Of a DNA stretch of 64,000 nt, positions 27,423 to 35,956 are shown piece by piece. The stretch lies in the NCBI RefSeq assembly GCF_000025325.1, contig NC_013743.1, positions 2,914,001 through 2,978,000 on the forward strand, read 5' to 3'. The DNA is from Haloterrigena turkmenica DSM 5511 (GTDB lineage: Archaea > Halobacteriota > Halobacteria > Halobacteriales > Natrialbaceae). The notes under the pieces were generated by a model. That model ran no database searches and was not told the origin of the DNA. It was given only the letters and a program-made list of their open reading frames with translations. How positions within the stretch are numbered: the stretch's first letter is position 1; each line of letters opens with the position of its first letter. A program made the position numbers and the translations under genes.

Positions 27423-27722
27423 AGAGTGAATGTCAGACCCGTATCATATAAATGATTGCTTTCTCACAATTAGAATGCGGAATATCTCCCTCATACGTGC
27501 ATAATTGATAATGTTTGTTAGACGTGCAACTACTCTAATCGAGGTACTAAATCGGGCGCTCGAGGTCCCTTGAGCTCGAAACGAGAGACGCGGGCTGGTA
27601 ACGTAACTCACGAAACGTCGTCTCTCCGATCGACCCGCCGCGATGAGCGACTACGAGACCCACGGCGTGGAAGTCGTGACGGAGCTGTAAGCGACGGAGT
27701 CCCGAACGCGATCCGATCGGCG
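27423..27722. other. Intergenic region with AT-rich promoter and adh remnant
   Basis: The first about 120 bp (27440-27555) are AT-rich and probably hold the promoter of the minus-strand lipoprotein gene. The rest holds the alcohol dehydrogenase fragment listed separately. Confidence 0.5.
27619..27690 (+). pseudogene. C-terminal remnant of a second alcohol dehydrogenase
   Basis: The translated stretch LSDRPAAMSDYETHGVEVV, followed by TEL and TAA (27688-27690), matches the end of the intact dehydrogenase (VSDRLAAMSDYETSGVEVV at about 26276-26340). No upstream part of the gene is found. It is a direct, diverged copy about 1.3 kb from the intact end, on the far side of the deacetylase-like gene. 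Confidence 0.7.
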
Positions 27723-28652
27723 CTATCGACTCCGTTCCGATCTGTCCGCTCTGGCCTGCTCGTTCGTGACTCGGTCCTCGCGAGTGAACAGGAACCGATC
27801 GTACTCCTCCGCGAACGAGCCTAGCAGCGGCTCGCCGGCGGTCGTGTTAATCCCGATGGCCCGCGACGTCGCGGCCGCCGCGTACTCGTCCGCGGCGATG
27901 TTCGGATCGTAGGCGGCGAACGTCACGTCGGTATCGCCCTCGTCGTACTCGTAGAGGAGCACGTAGTGGCCCTCGACGACGTTTTCACCGGTGATGGTCA
28001 CCCCCGCTGATCCGTACTCGTCGATCGCGGCGCGGAGCTCGCGCGCCTGCGACCGGTAGTCGATCCGTTCCGGACGGAGGAGCGGCCACCGCTGCACCCA
28101 CGAGTCGACGTCGGTGAACTGGCTTCGGTGAAACCGTTCGATATCGTTCCGCACGGGCGTCGCGGATCGGTCGGCCGGCACGTCGATCCGAGTTATCTCG
28201 CTGGTCGAATCCCGGTCGACCGGAACGGCGGTCGGTACTTCGGCGTACCACTGCGCGACCGCGGCCATGCCGTAGCAGTACCCCTTCGTCCCGAACAACC
28301 AGTCGGCGTTCGAGAGGAGCCGATCGACGATCGCGCCGATCCCCGACCGCAGCGCTCCGTCCGGCGAGAGCCCGCCCAAGTCGAGAAGCGACGGGCTCAT
28401 GACCGACGTCAGGCGGTCCCGGAGATCGCTCCGGGAGACGAACTCGGTCGGCGACGGCGACTCGGGGGGCGTCGCGTAGTTATCGAACCCGAACCCGTCG
28501 ACAGCCGGATCGAACGCGACCGCGTCGGCGTCCGAATCGGACTCGGAATCCGACGCGAACGGACCGAACTCTCGCGTTGCGATCGACAGCGCGCCCGCGC
28601 CGGTCGAAAGCGAGAGCGCACCGAGCAGTCGACGACGGGTCAGTCGAGGCAT
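27723..28652 (-). CDS. Tat-exported cysteine-peptidase-like protein
   Basis: 309 residues. A Tat motif (TRRRLLGA at 5-12) and hydrophobic stretch open the protein, without a lipobox. A papain/C39-like arrangement can be seen: GYCYGMAAVAQWY (Cys-126 on a helix), EGHYVLLYEY (His-229) and AYDPN (Asp-249), the order of a Cys-His-Asp/Asn triad. This suggests an exported cysteine peptidase or transglutaminase-like fold. The family is not firmly named. It neighbours the deacetylase-like lipoprotein on the same strand, so both may act on the cell surface. Confidence 0.72.
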   Translation of the reverse strand: MPRLTRRRLLGALSLSTGAGALSIATREFGPFASDSESDSDADAVAFDPAVDGFGFDNYATPPESPSPTEFVSRSDLRDRLTSVMSPSLLDLGGLSPDGALRSGIGAIVDRLLSNADWLFGTKGYCYGMAAVAQWYAEVPTAVPVDRDSTSEITRIDVPADRSATPVRNDIERFHRSQFTDVDSWVQRWPLLRPERIDYRSQARELRAAIDEYGSAGVTITGENVVEGHYVLLYEYDEGDTDVTFAAYDPNIAADEYAAAATSRAIGINTTAGEPLLGSFAEEYDRFLFTREDRVTNEQARADRSERSR

Positions 28653-28910
28653 GGATATGGGTTGAGTACGGGATGTCCGCAGTGGCGACTACACGGCTCG
28701 AGCGGCGGGATCCGGCGGCTAATCGACGCGTCCAACTCCGCAGTTCCGTAAGGACGGTCGCACTTCCTCCGGTTCGGTCTGTCGCCGATCGACGATATAT
28801 TCACAGGGCTTGCAACTGCCACGCCGTCGCCGGCTTCGCCCCGTTCGAACGCGTTCACTTTCACCCCGCTGTCCAAACCCTCTTACATACCGGCCCCGGA
28901 GACGACGGTA

Positions 28911-31679
28911 ATGAGCGGGAACGACGGCCTCAAGTTGCCGGTCGACGACGACGCCCTCCCCTTCGATCCCGACGCCGTCGCGATCGAGGACCGCGACGTC
29001 TTCGACCTCCTCGAGCCGGCGGTCCAGGAGTGGTGGCTCGAGGAGTTCGGCGAGTACGTTCCCGAGAACGAGGGCTTCTTCACGCCGCCACAGCAGGGGG
29101 CGATCCCGAAGATTCACGAGGGGACGAATACGCTGGTCTGTGCGCCGACGGGGTCAGGCAAGACGTTAAGTTCTTTTTGTGCGATTATCGACGAACTCTA
29201 CCGGCGTGATCGGGACGCCGACGACGGCCTCGAGAACTCCGTCTACTGTCTCTACGTCTCGCCGCTGAAATCCCTGGCCAACGACATCCACCGCAATCTC
29301 GAGGTGCCCCTCGAGGGGATCGAATCCGTCGTCGCGGAACGGGACGACGGGGCGGAGATGGGCGAGATCCGCCACGCGATCCGCCACGGCGACACCTCCT
29401 CGAGCGACCGCCAGAAGATGCTCGAGGAAACACCCCACATCCTCAACACGACCCCCGAGACGCTCGCGATACTGCTCAACTCGCCCAAATTCCGCGAGAA
29501 ACTGCGGACCGTCGAGTACGTCATCGTCGACGAGATTCACTCGCTGGCCGCGGGCAAGCGCGGGACCCACCTGTCGGTGAGCCTCGAGCGACTCGAGGCG
29601 ATGGTTGATCACGAGATCACCAGGATCGGCTGCTCGGCGACGATCGAGCCGCTCGAGGGGGTCGCGGAGTTTCTGGTCGGCCGAGACGAGCCCGGCGGCG
29701 ACTCCCGTCCGTACGAGATCGTCGACGCCCGCTTCGCCCGCGAGTTCGACATCGAACTCGAGTGCCCGACCGACGACCTGATCCACACGCCCCGCGAGGT
29801 CGTCCAGGAGCGGTTCTACCGGATGCTCCACGAGCACATTCAGGAGCACACGAACACGCTCGTCTTCACCAACACCCGATCCGGCGCCGAACGGGTGTTG
29901 CACAACCTGCGCGAGGAGTTCGACGCTTACGACGAGGAGAACTCGGGCTGTCACCACGGCAGCCTCTCGAAGGACGTCCGCCACGATATCGAGGCGCGGC
30001 TGAAGGAGGGGAGCCTCGACGTGGTGACCTCCTCGACCTCACTGGAGCTGGGGATCGACATGCCCCACGTCGATCTCGTCGTACAGGTCGGCTCGCCCAA
30101 GTCCGTCGCCGCCCTGCTCCAGCGGGTCGGCCGCGCGGGCCACCGCGTCGGCCAGACGGTGACGGGACGGGTCATCGCTCTGGACCGAGACGAACTCCTC
30201 GAGTGCGCCGTGATGCTCAAGAAGGCCGATGACGGGTTCGTCGACTCCGTCTCGATCCCCGAGAACGCCCAGGACGTCGCCGCCCAGCACATCTACGGGA
30301 TGGCCATTGCGGAGATCCGTCCCGAGAGCGAGGTGGTCGGCATTCTCCGGCGAGCCTACCCATACCGCAACTACAGCGACGTGGAGTGGGAATCGCTCGC
30401 GCGATACCTCACCGCGGACTACGCGGGGCTCGAGGACAAGAACGTCTACGCGAAGATCTGGCGCGACGAGAACGATCCGCCGAGCGGCGAGCACCACCAC
30501 GAGGAGTACCCCGTCGGCCAGCCGCTGATCGGCAAGCGCGGCCGGCTGGCTCGTGTCATCTACATGACCAACATCGGGACGATCCCCGACTCCTTCACCT
30601 GCGACGTCAAGACCCGCGCCGGCGACGAGTGGGTCGGACAGTTAGACGAGAACTACCTCGACACGCTCGAGAAGGGGGACGTCTTCGTCCTCGGCGGCGA
30701 CCACTTCGAGTACCGGTACCGACGAGGCTCGAAGGTTTACGTCGACCGCACGAGCGCGCGGCCGACCGTCCCCTCGTGGTACTCCGAGCGGCTGCCGCTC
30801 TCCTCCGACCTCGGGCGAGAGATCCTCGCGTTCCAGGGGGAACTCCTCGAGCGCTACGACGCGGGCGGTCCGCCACGGGTCCGCGCGTGGCTTCGGGAGT
30901 TCCCGCTGGACGACGACAGCGTGCGCGCGATCGCGCGCCTGTTCGAACACCAGCTCCGCTATGCGGGGAGCGAGAGCGTCAGCACGACCGACCGCCTCGC
31001 GATCGAGGTGGTCCGGGACCGCGACGAGTACGAGCGCCACTACTACGTCCACTCCGCCTACGGCCGGAAGGTAAACGACGGCTTCTCCCGGCTGCTGGCC
31101 TACCGGTGCGCCCAGGAGGCCACCGCCAACGTTCGCGTCGCCGTCGCCGACAACGGGTTCGTCCTCTCGATGCCGCTGAATCGGAAGGTCGACGTCGAAG
31201 GGATCCTCGAGGACCTCGAGGCCGACGACGTGCGCGAGGATCTCCGGAGCGCGCTCTCGGGCACCGACCTCCTCCAGCGATACTTCCGGATCAACGCGAC
31301 CCGGTCGCTGATGATCTTGAAGCGCTACAAGGGCTACGAGAAGTCCGCCAGCGAACAGCAGGTCTCGAGCGAGATGCTGCTGGGCTTCGCCGAGGACCTC
31401 GAGGACTTTGCGGTCATCGAAGAGACCTACCGCGAAATCCTCGAAGACAAGCTCAACGTCGCGGAACTCGAGGAAATCGTCGGCGACATCGCGGCCTGCG
31501 AGATCGCGGTCGAGCGCACGCTGCTCGACTCGCCGACGCCGCGAGCGTTCGGGCTGGCGACGCTGTCGGCCAGCGACGTCGTTCTCGCCGAAGACGAAAG
31601 CGCCGCCCTGCAGGCGTTTCACGAGCACGTCCTCGAGGAGATCGGCGAGGAGGCGCTTCGCGGACTCTCCACGGACTAG
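28911..31679 (+). CDS. lhr: ATP-dependent helicase of the Lhr (Lhr-core) family
   Basis: 922 residues. Superfamily 2 motifs: Walker A APTGSGKT (78-85), VSPLKSLAND (Ia), DEIH (207-210), GCSATI (III), FTNTRSGAE (IV), TSSTSLELGIDMPHVD (V) and QRVGRAGHR (VI). The C-terminal half carries the winged-helix and Lhr-core domains (about 450-900). Lhr-core proteins of about 900 residues unwind 3'-tailed DNA or RNA-DNA duplexes and act in DNA repair. Length is normal. Single gene with its own short upstream region. Confidence 0.93.
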   Translation: MSGNDGLKLPVDDDALPFDPDAVAIEDRDVFDLLEPAVQEWWLEEFGEYVPENEGFFTPPQQGAIPKIHEGTNTLVCAPTGSGKTLSSFCAIIDELYRRDRDADDGLENSVYCLYVSPLKSLANDIHRNLEVPLEGIESVVAERDDGAEMGEIRHAIRHGDTSSSDRQKMLEETPHILNTTPETLAILLNSPKFREKLRTVEYVIVDEIHSLAAGKRGTHLSVSLERLEAMVDHEITRIGCSATIEPLEGVAEFLVGRDEPGGDSRPYEIVDARFAREFDIELECPTDDLIHTPREVVQERFYRMLHEHIQEHTNTLVFTNTRSGAERVLHNLREEFDAYDEENSGCHHGSLSKDVRHDIEARLKEGSLDVVTSSTSLELGIDMPHVDLVVQVGSPKSVAALLQRVGRAGHRVGQTVTGRVIALDRDELLECAVMLKKADDGFVDSVSIPENAQDVAAQHIYGMAIAEIRPESEVVGILRRAYPYRNYSDVEWESLARYLTADYAGLEDKNVYAKIWRDENDPPSGEHHHEEYPVGQPLIGKRGRLARVIYMTNIGTIPDSFTCDVKTRAGDEWVGQLDENYLDTLEKGDVFVLGGDHFEYRYRRGSKVYVDRTSARPTVPSWYSERLPLSSDLGREILAFQGELLERYDAGGPPRVRAWLREFPLDDDSVRAIARLFEHQLRYAGSESVSTTDRLAIEVVRDRDEYERHYYVHSAYGRKVNDGFSRLLAYRCAQEATANVRVAVADNGFVLSMPLNRKVDVEGILEDLEADDVREDLRSALSGTDLLQRYFRINATRSLMILKRYKGYEKSASEQQVSSEMLLGFAEDLEDFAVIEETYREILEDKLNVAELEEIVGDIAACEIAVERTLLDSPTPRAFGLATLSASDVVLAEDESAALQAFHEHVLEEIGEEALRGLSTD

Positions 31680-32195
31680 ACGCTCGAGCGCGTCAGTTGT
31701 TTCGCACTCTATCGGAATCGTCGACTCTCGTCACGTATCCGGAGCGATATGCTCGGTCGAACTGATCGTCTATCGGTCGTCTCCCTTTGATATGAGTGTC
31801 CATCAACACACACCCTATGACAACCATCAAATACTCATCTATAGCTTAATACAAACATGTAATAATAGTTCCACTTTGGACATATATAGTGAATCCCACA
31901 ATAGAGAGCACGTAAGCTCCGATAATTCCAGATTAGGAGGTTTATCCAACGTCGTCTTCCCCAGAAGTGGTCGGAGGGAATAAGTGCCCTAAAACAGCCC
32001 AAATGCCACTCTAGCGCCGCTATGAGAATTGAGGGAAAATATGCCCAGAAATACCAGGAATGTGATCGTAGCGACCTATCATAATATCTTCGATAATTAT
32101 ATCTGGCGAGTAGATCGTCGATAGCCGGTACCGGTGTTCGATCGAATTCGTCTTTCGTGGGAAAATACATATGTTGTCCTCACGTCGCTTGTGGT
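31680..32195. other. AT-rich intergenic region
   Basis: 516 bp, clearly AT-richer than its surroundings between about 31780 and 32170. No convincing gene: the 111-codon minus-strand frame (31835-32170) has a Tyr/Trp/Arg-rich composition unlike haloarchaeal proteins. The end holds AAATACATA (32163-32171), a TATA box suited to the amidohydrolase start at 32196. Confidence 0.55.
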
Positions 32196-33065
32196 ATGGG
32201 TTCTCCCACCGTACTCGAGGAGTCGCTTGCGATCGACACGCACGCTCACCAGCCGACCAGCGAGTTCCTCCACGACGCGGGGGGACAGATGATGCGGGAC
32301 GCAGCCGATCGGTTCGGCGCCGACCTCGAGCCGGACACGTACGAAAACATGATCGAGGAGTATCGAGAGGCCGGGGTCGGCCGGGCCGTGTTGCTCGGCT
32401 GGGACGCGGAAACGAACACGGGCAATCCGCCCGTGCCGAACGACTACGTCGCCGAGGTCCGCGACGAGTATTCCGACTTCTTCATCGGATTCGGCTCCGT
32501 CGATCCGCTCAAAGACGATTGCGTCGAGGAGGCGATCCGCTGCGTCGAGGATCTGGATCTCTCCGGGTTCAAGTTTCAGCAGATCGCCCAGGGGTTCGAC
32601 CCGTCCGACCCCGAGCACGAGGAGCTGTGGGCGACCATCGAGGATCTCGGGGTTCCCGTCGTCTTTCACGGGGGGAACTCCACCCTCGGCGCGTGTTCTC
32701 CGGGCGGTCGCGGCCTGAAGATCAAGTACGGCAACCCGATGTTGATCGACGACGTGGCGGCCGACCACCCGGATCTCCAGATTCTCATCGCGCATCCCGC
32801 CTACCCGTGGGAGAAAGAACAGCTCGCGATCTGCCAGCAGAAGGGCAACGTCTACATGGATCTCTCGGGGTGGATGCCGAGATACATCGACGAGCAGGTG
32901 CTGCAGTACGCCGAGTCCCTCCTCGCGGACAAGGTCATGTTCGGGACCGACTACCCGATGCTCGAGCCGGGACCGTGGCTCGAGCAGTTCGCCGCCCTCG
33001 ACTTCGACGAGGAAATCCAGCGGAAAATCCTCTGGGAGAACGCCGAGGAGTTCCTCGACCTGTAG
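32196..33065 (+). CDS. Amidohydrolase 2 family protein (ACMSD-like)
   Basis: 289 residues from MGSPTVLEESLAIDTHAH. Metal-site motifs: DTHAH (about 14-18), VVFHGGNS, LIAHPAYPW and the C-terminal MFGTDYPMLEPGPWLEQ. The family includes aminocarboxymuconate-semialdehyde and related decarboxylases and lactone hydrolases acting in aromatic breakdown. Cytoplasmic, no signal. It is the first gene of the catabolic region and about 500 nt from the IclR regulator. Confidence 0.87.
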   Translation: MGSPTVLEESLAIDTHAHQPTSEFLHDAGGQMMRDAADRFGADLEPDTYENMIEEYREAGVGRAVLLGWDAETNTGNPPVPNDYVAEVRDEYSDFFIGFGSVDPLKDDCVEEAIRCVEDLDLSGFKFQQIAQGFDPSDPEHEELWATIEDLGVPVVFHGGNSTLGACSPGGRGLKIKYGNPMLIDDVAADHPDLQILIAHPAYPWEKEQLAICQQKGNVYMDLSGWMPRYIDEQVLQYAESLLADKVMFGTDYPMLEPGPWLEQFAALDFDEEIQRKILWENAEEFLDL

Positions 33066-33578
33066 TCCGTCGGCCGTCCGCGGGCCGTCAGTCCGCGCCG
33101 TCCGATCGCCTTGCCTCGGATTGCTACCTATCGACTAGTGTCTACCGAGCGAGTCGCTCGGGTCTCGTGGAACCGACTTCTCCGCTCCCGTTCGAATTAC
33201 GGAAACAACCGTCGTCGCGAACGCGGCCAATTGGATTACAGCAGTACTTCTGTAATTCGACGGCCCTCACAGCAATATATTACACCGGTGCTGCTGTAAG
33301 TACAGATCAATCGAATCGTGGGACCAACAGTGGAATCCCGAAACTAGCACTCGAGACGCCGAATATGAGAAGTGTCTGACATCTAAGATCGGTGCACGCT
33401 GAATGCCGTTCGAAAGGTTCGAACGCGATAGCGGTGAGTCGGCGTCGAACCGGCGGGAGAGAGCGCGAGTTCGGCGGAGACGAGTCGGTGAGTTCAGTGA
33501 CGGGAGATCGGACCGAGTTCGGTGACGAGACGATCGGGTGAGGGTGAGCGCTGCAACGAGCGAGCGACGACGGGGCCG
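33066..33578. other. Intergenic region with repeated TTACAG-type half-sites
   Basis: 513 bp without a convincing gene. ATTACAG (33235-33241) and CTGTAAT (33250-33256) form an inverted repeat. TTACAGCAG (33236-33244) also pairs with CTGCTGTAA (33291-33299). The stretch between is AT-rich. The right part (33380-33578) is downstream of the IclR gene and looks unremarkable. Confidence 0.5.
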
Positions 33579-34346
33579 CTACGAGTGGGCGAGGTTGATC
33601 TCCACTTCGTTGGTCGCACCGAGCAGGAGGGATGGAAGTTCCTCGGTCATCAGGTCGTCGCGGAGTCGGTTCGCGGGGCCGGCGACGCTGATCGCGCCGA
33701 TGGCCGTCCCCGACTCGTTTCTGATCGGGGCGCCGACGGCGTGGACGCCGATGACCGATTCCTCGCGGTTGAACGCGTATCCTCTGTCGCGGATCGTCGC
33801 GAGCTGGTCGTAGAGCGTGTCGCGCTCGGTGATCGTCTGGTCGGTCTGTGCGGCGAGGCCGTAGTCCTCGAGGATCGACTCGATGCGGTCGTCGGGCAGG
33901 TGCGCGAGGATGGCTTTGCCGGCGGCGAACTGGTGGAGATACGTCCGCTGTCCGATCCGCGCGTGGGTCTTGACGGAGTGTCGTCCTTCGGCGCCGTAGA
34001 TGTGGACGCCCATTCCGTGCTCTTCGATCACGCACCAGACCTTCTCGTTGGTTTCCGCGGCGAGTTCGTCGACTTTGGGTCTGGCGACGTCGTACAACCG
34101 GTGGCGGTTGCGCACGTGAATGCCGTAGTCGAGGAACCACGTACTGATGCGGTAGACGTCGCCCTCCCGGACGAGTAGCCCCCGCGACTCGAGCGTTTTC
34201 ACGTGCCGGTGAACCGTACTCTTCGCGAGGCCGAGTTCGTCGGCGATGTCGGTGATCCCGGCACCGTCGTCGCGTTTGAGCACGTCGACGATGTCGAAGG
34301 CCGTCTCGACGGTTTCGACCGGCCTGTGTTGGGATTCGCTTGCCAT
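33579..34346 (-). CDS. IclR family transcriptional regulator
   Basis: 255 residues from MASESQHRPVETVETAFDIV. Winged helix at about 10-75 (ITDIADELGLAKSTVHRHVKTLESRGLL) and an effector-binding domain at about 80-250 (GQRTYLHQFAAGKAILAHLP, GVHAVGAPIRNESGTAIGAISVAGP). IclR proteins typically control aromatic or carboxylic acid catabolism, so it probably regulates the genes around it. A TTGCCA-n5-TGGCAA repeat overlaps its start codon, which suggests autoregulation. Confidence 0.92.
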   Translation of the reverse strand: MASESQHRPVETVETAFDIVDVLKRDDGAGITDIADELGLAKSTVHRHVKTLESRGLLVREGDVYRISTWFLDYGIHVRNRHRLYDVARPKVDELAAETNEKVWCVIEEHGMGVHIYGAEGRHSVKTHARIGQRTYLHQFAAGKAILAHLPDDRIESILEDYGLAAQTDQTITERDTLYDQLATIRDRGYAFNREESVIGVHAVGAPIRNESGTAIGAISVAGPANRLRDDLMTEELPSLLLGATNEVEINLAHS

Positions 34347-34356
34347 GCGTTGGCAA
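34340..34356 (-). promoter_or_regulatory. Inverted repeat over the iclR start codon
   Basis: TTGCCA (34340-34345)-TGCGT-TGGCAA (34351-34356) is a perfect 6-bp repeat spanning the ATG at 34346-34344. With leaderless transcripts this position would block initiation, as an autoregulatory operator would. Confidence 0.45.
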
Positions 34357-34485
34357 TCGTGACGAATCGGCAAAAAGCTGTTCCCACTATTCGAACGTCT
34401 CCCGGTTTCGTTCGTGGAGTTCGAACGTGGGTTCCCCGGTCTCCCGGTTCGACTCCGACGAAATCGTGTCGGGACGTTCGAACGA

Positions 34486-35085
34486 CTACGAGGTCTGGGA
34501 GTACTCCTCGACCCACTCCTGGAGCGTGATCCCCATCGTCGCCTGCGTGATGGCGTTCGACGACGCGGAGTTCGCGCTCTTGACGAGTTCGGCCTCGAGC
34601 GTGCGCGTGGGGACCTCGCCGAGGAAGTGCGGGATCGCGCGTTGCACGGCGAGCGGACAGCCGACCTCGTGGGCGAGGGCGTACCCCGAGATGGAGTGGG
34701 GAATCTCCTCGCTGACGTATCGCGGATCGGGGTCAGCGAGCAGTTCGTCGTCCACAAAGTCGGGATACTCGTAGCACTTGCCGACGTCGTGGAGGAGACA
34801 CGCGGCGACGATCACGTCGACGTCGGGATCGGCGCCGTGGAACTCCCGCTGTTCGCGGGCGGTCTCGAGCGCGATGCGCGCGACGCCGCGAACGTGTTCG
34901 ACGTTCGTGATCTCGTGGATGTTCCAGGCGTAGGGGATGTCCTCGACGTCTCGCCAGCCGCCCCGCTCTAACCCGAGCGCCCACGCTTCGACGACCCGTT
35001 CGCGCAGGTCGTCGTCGTCGATCCGCTCGAGTTCAGGAAACGCGTCGCGGACCTGACTCTCGAAGTCGCGGTCGGTGTTAGACAT
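34486..35085 (-). CDS. HD-domain protein
   Basis: 199 residues from MSNTDRDFESQVRDAF. HD-superfamily phosphohydrolase motif: an upstream NVEHVRGVARIALETAREQ (His), AACLLHDVGKCYEY (HD pair near 106-107) and further helix residues (HSISGYALAHEVG). It likely hydrolyses a phosphoester or nucleotide, substrate unknown. Its start is 5 nt from the stop of the tandem EthD gene, so the two are co-transcribed. Its presence in a catabolic set is unusual. Confidence 0.85.
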   Translation of the reverse strand: MSNTDRDFESQVRDAFPELERIDDDDLRERVVEAWALGLERGGWRDVEDIPYAWNIHEITNVEHVRGVARIALETAREQREFHGADPDVDVIVAACLLHDVGKCYEYPDFVDDELLADPDPRYVSEEIPHSISGYALAHEVGCPLAVQRAIPHFLGEVPTRTLEAELVKSANSASSNAITQATMGITLQEWVEEYSQTS

Positions 35086-35089
35086 GCGA

Positions 35090-35851
35090 TCACTCCTCGG
35101 CCTTGACGAGGCGCTCGCGGCCGATGAACCGAGGCCGCTCGTCGATTGCGAGGAAGTTGTCCACGTCATCACGGGCTTCCTTCGCCTTCCCTTTCTCGGG
35201 GTCGTAGTCGCGCGAGCCCTCGCTTCCCAGCGCGTCGTACAGTTTCTCGAGGTCCTCGAAGTAGAGTTCGGCGACGCCGTCGAACTCGGCGTTCTCGGGA
35301 TCGGTCGGAATCACCGTGTTGTACTTCACGACGCCCTCAATCTCGCGGGCGATCGGCGTGTGGTTGTTCTGCCAGTAGTCGACGAACTCCTCGTGGCTCA
35401 TTCCCTCTTGTCGGACGAGAAACGCGGAGTGCTTGTAGAGTCCGTCGGTGTCGCTGGACTTCGTCCGGTTGCTCGTGGAGCTACGCTCCACGCTGTCGCC
35501 GTCAACCTCGTCCTTCTGGACGATTTCCTCGCCGATGAACCTGGGTCGCTCCTCGACCGCGAGGAAGTTGTCGACGTCCTCGCGAGCCTCCTTCGCTTTC
35601 CCCTTCTCGGGGTCGTAGTCGCGCGACCCCTCGCTGCCCAGTGCGTCGTGGAGCGCCTCGAGGTCCTCGAAGTACAGTTCCGCCAGGCCGTCGAACTCGG
35701 CGTGGTCCGGTTTCGTCGGCAACACCTGCTGATAGCGCACGACGCCCTCGATCTCGCGGGCGATCGGCGTGTGGTTGTTCTGCCAGTAGTCGGCGAACTC
35801 CTCGTGGGACATCCCGTCCTTACGGACCAGTAACGCGACGTGTTTGTACAT
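35090..35851 (-). CDS. Tandem EthD-domain protein
   Basis: 253 residues made of two almost identical EthD/ferredoxin-like domains, about 1-110 and 138-250. Each runs from YKHxAxLVR through GMSHEEFxDYWQNNHTPIA to ERPRFIG. A 27-residue Ser/Thr/Asp linker joins them. EthD/DABB folds act as small dimeric barrels; the tandem form would make an internal dimer. The function may be monooxygenase, cyclase or degradation accessory. Co-transcribed with the HD-domain gene. The start at 35851 is preferred to 35926, which lies outside the domain. Confidence 0.86.
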   Translation of the reverse strand: MYKHVALLVRKDGMSHEEFADYWQNNHTPIAREIEGVVRYQQVLPTKPDHAEFDGLAELYFEDLEALHDALGSEGSRDYDPEKGKAKEAREDVDNFLAVEERPRFIGEEIVQKDEVDGDSVERSSTSNRTKSSDTDGLYKHSAFLVRQEGMSHEEFVDYWQNNHTPIAREIEGVVKYNTVIPTDPENAEFDGVAELYFEDLEKLYDALGSEGSRDYDPEKGKAKEARDDVDNFLAIDERPRFIGRERLVKAEE

Positions 35852-35956
35852 CACGACTGTGTTTTCCGCACAGTACAATAAATGGTGAGGCCTGTGACCG
35901 CGCCGCACGCCGTCGCGTTCCGACACCCCCGACGTAGACCGTCCGAAGCGGCGGTG

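Noticed and set aside
27570-27824. 84-codon plus-strand frame over the dehydrogenase remnant
   Set aside because: The remnant reads in another frame with clear similarity to the adh end, and this frame has no such similarity.
31835-32170. 111-codon minus-strand frame in the AT-rich gap
   Set aside because: Tyr/Trp/Arg-rich composition and lack of a promoter or family make it unlikely to be a gene.
33111-33299. 62-codon plus-strand frame after the amidohydrolase
   Set aside because: Basic, low-complexity sequence spanning the palindromic region; no start signal.
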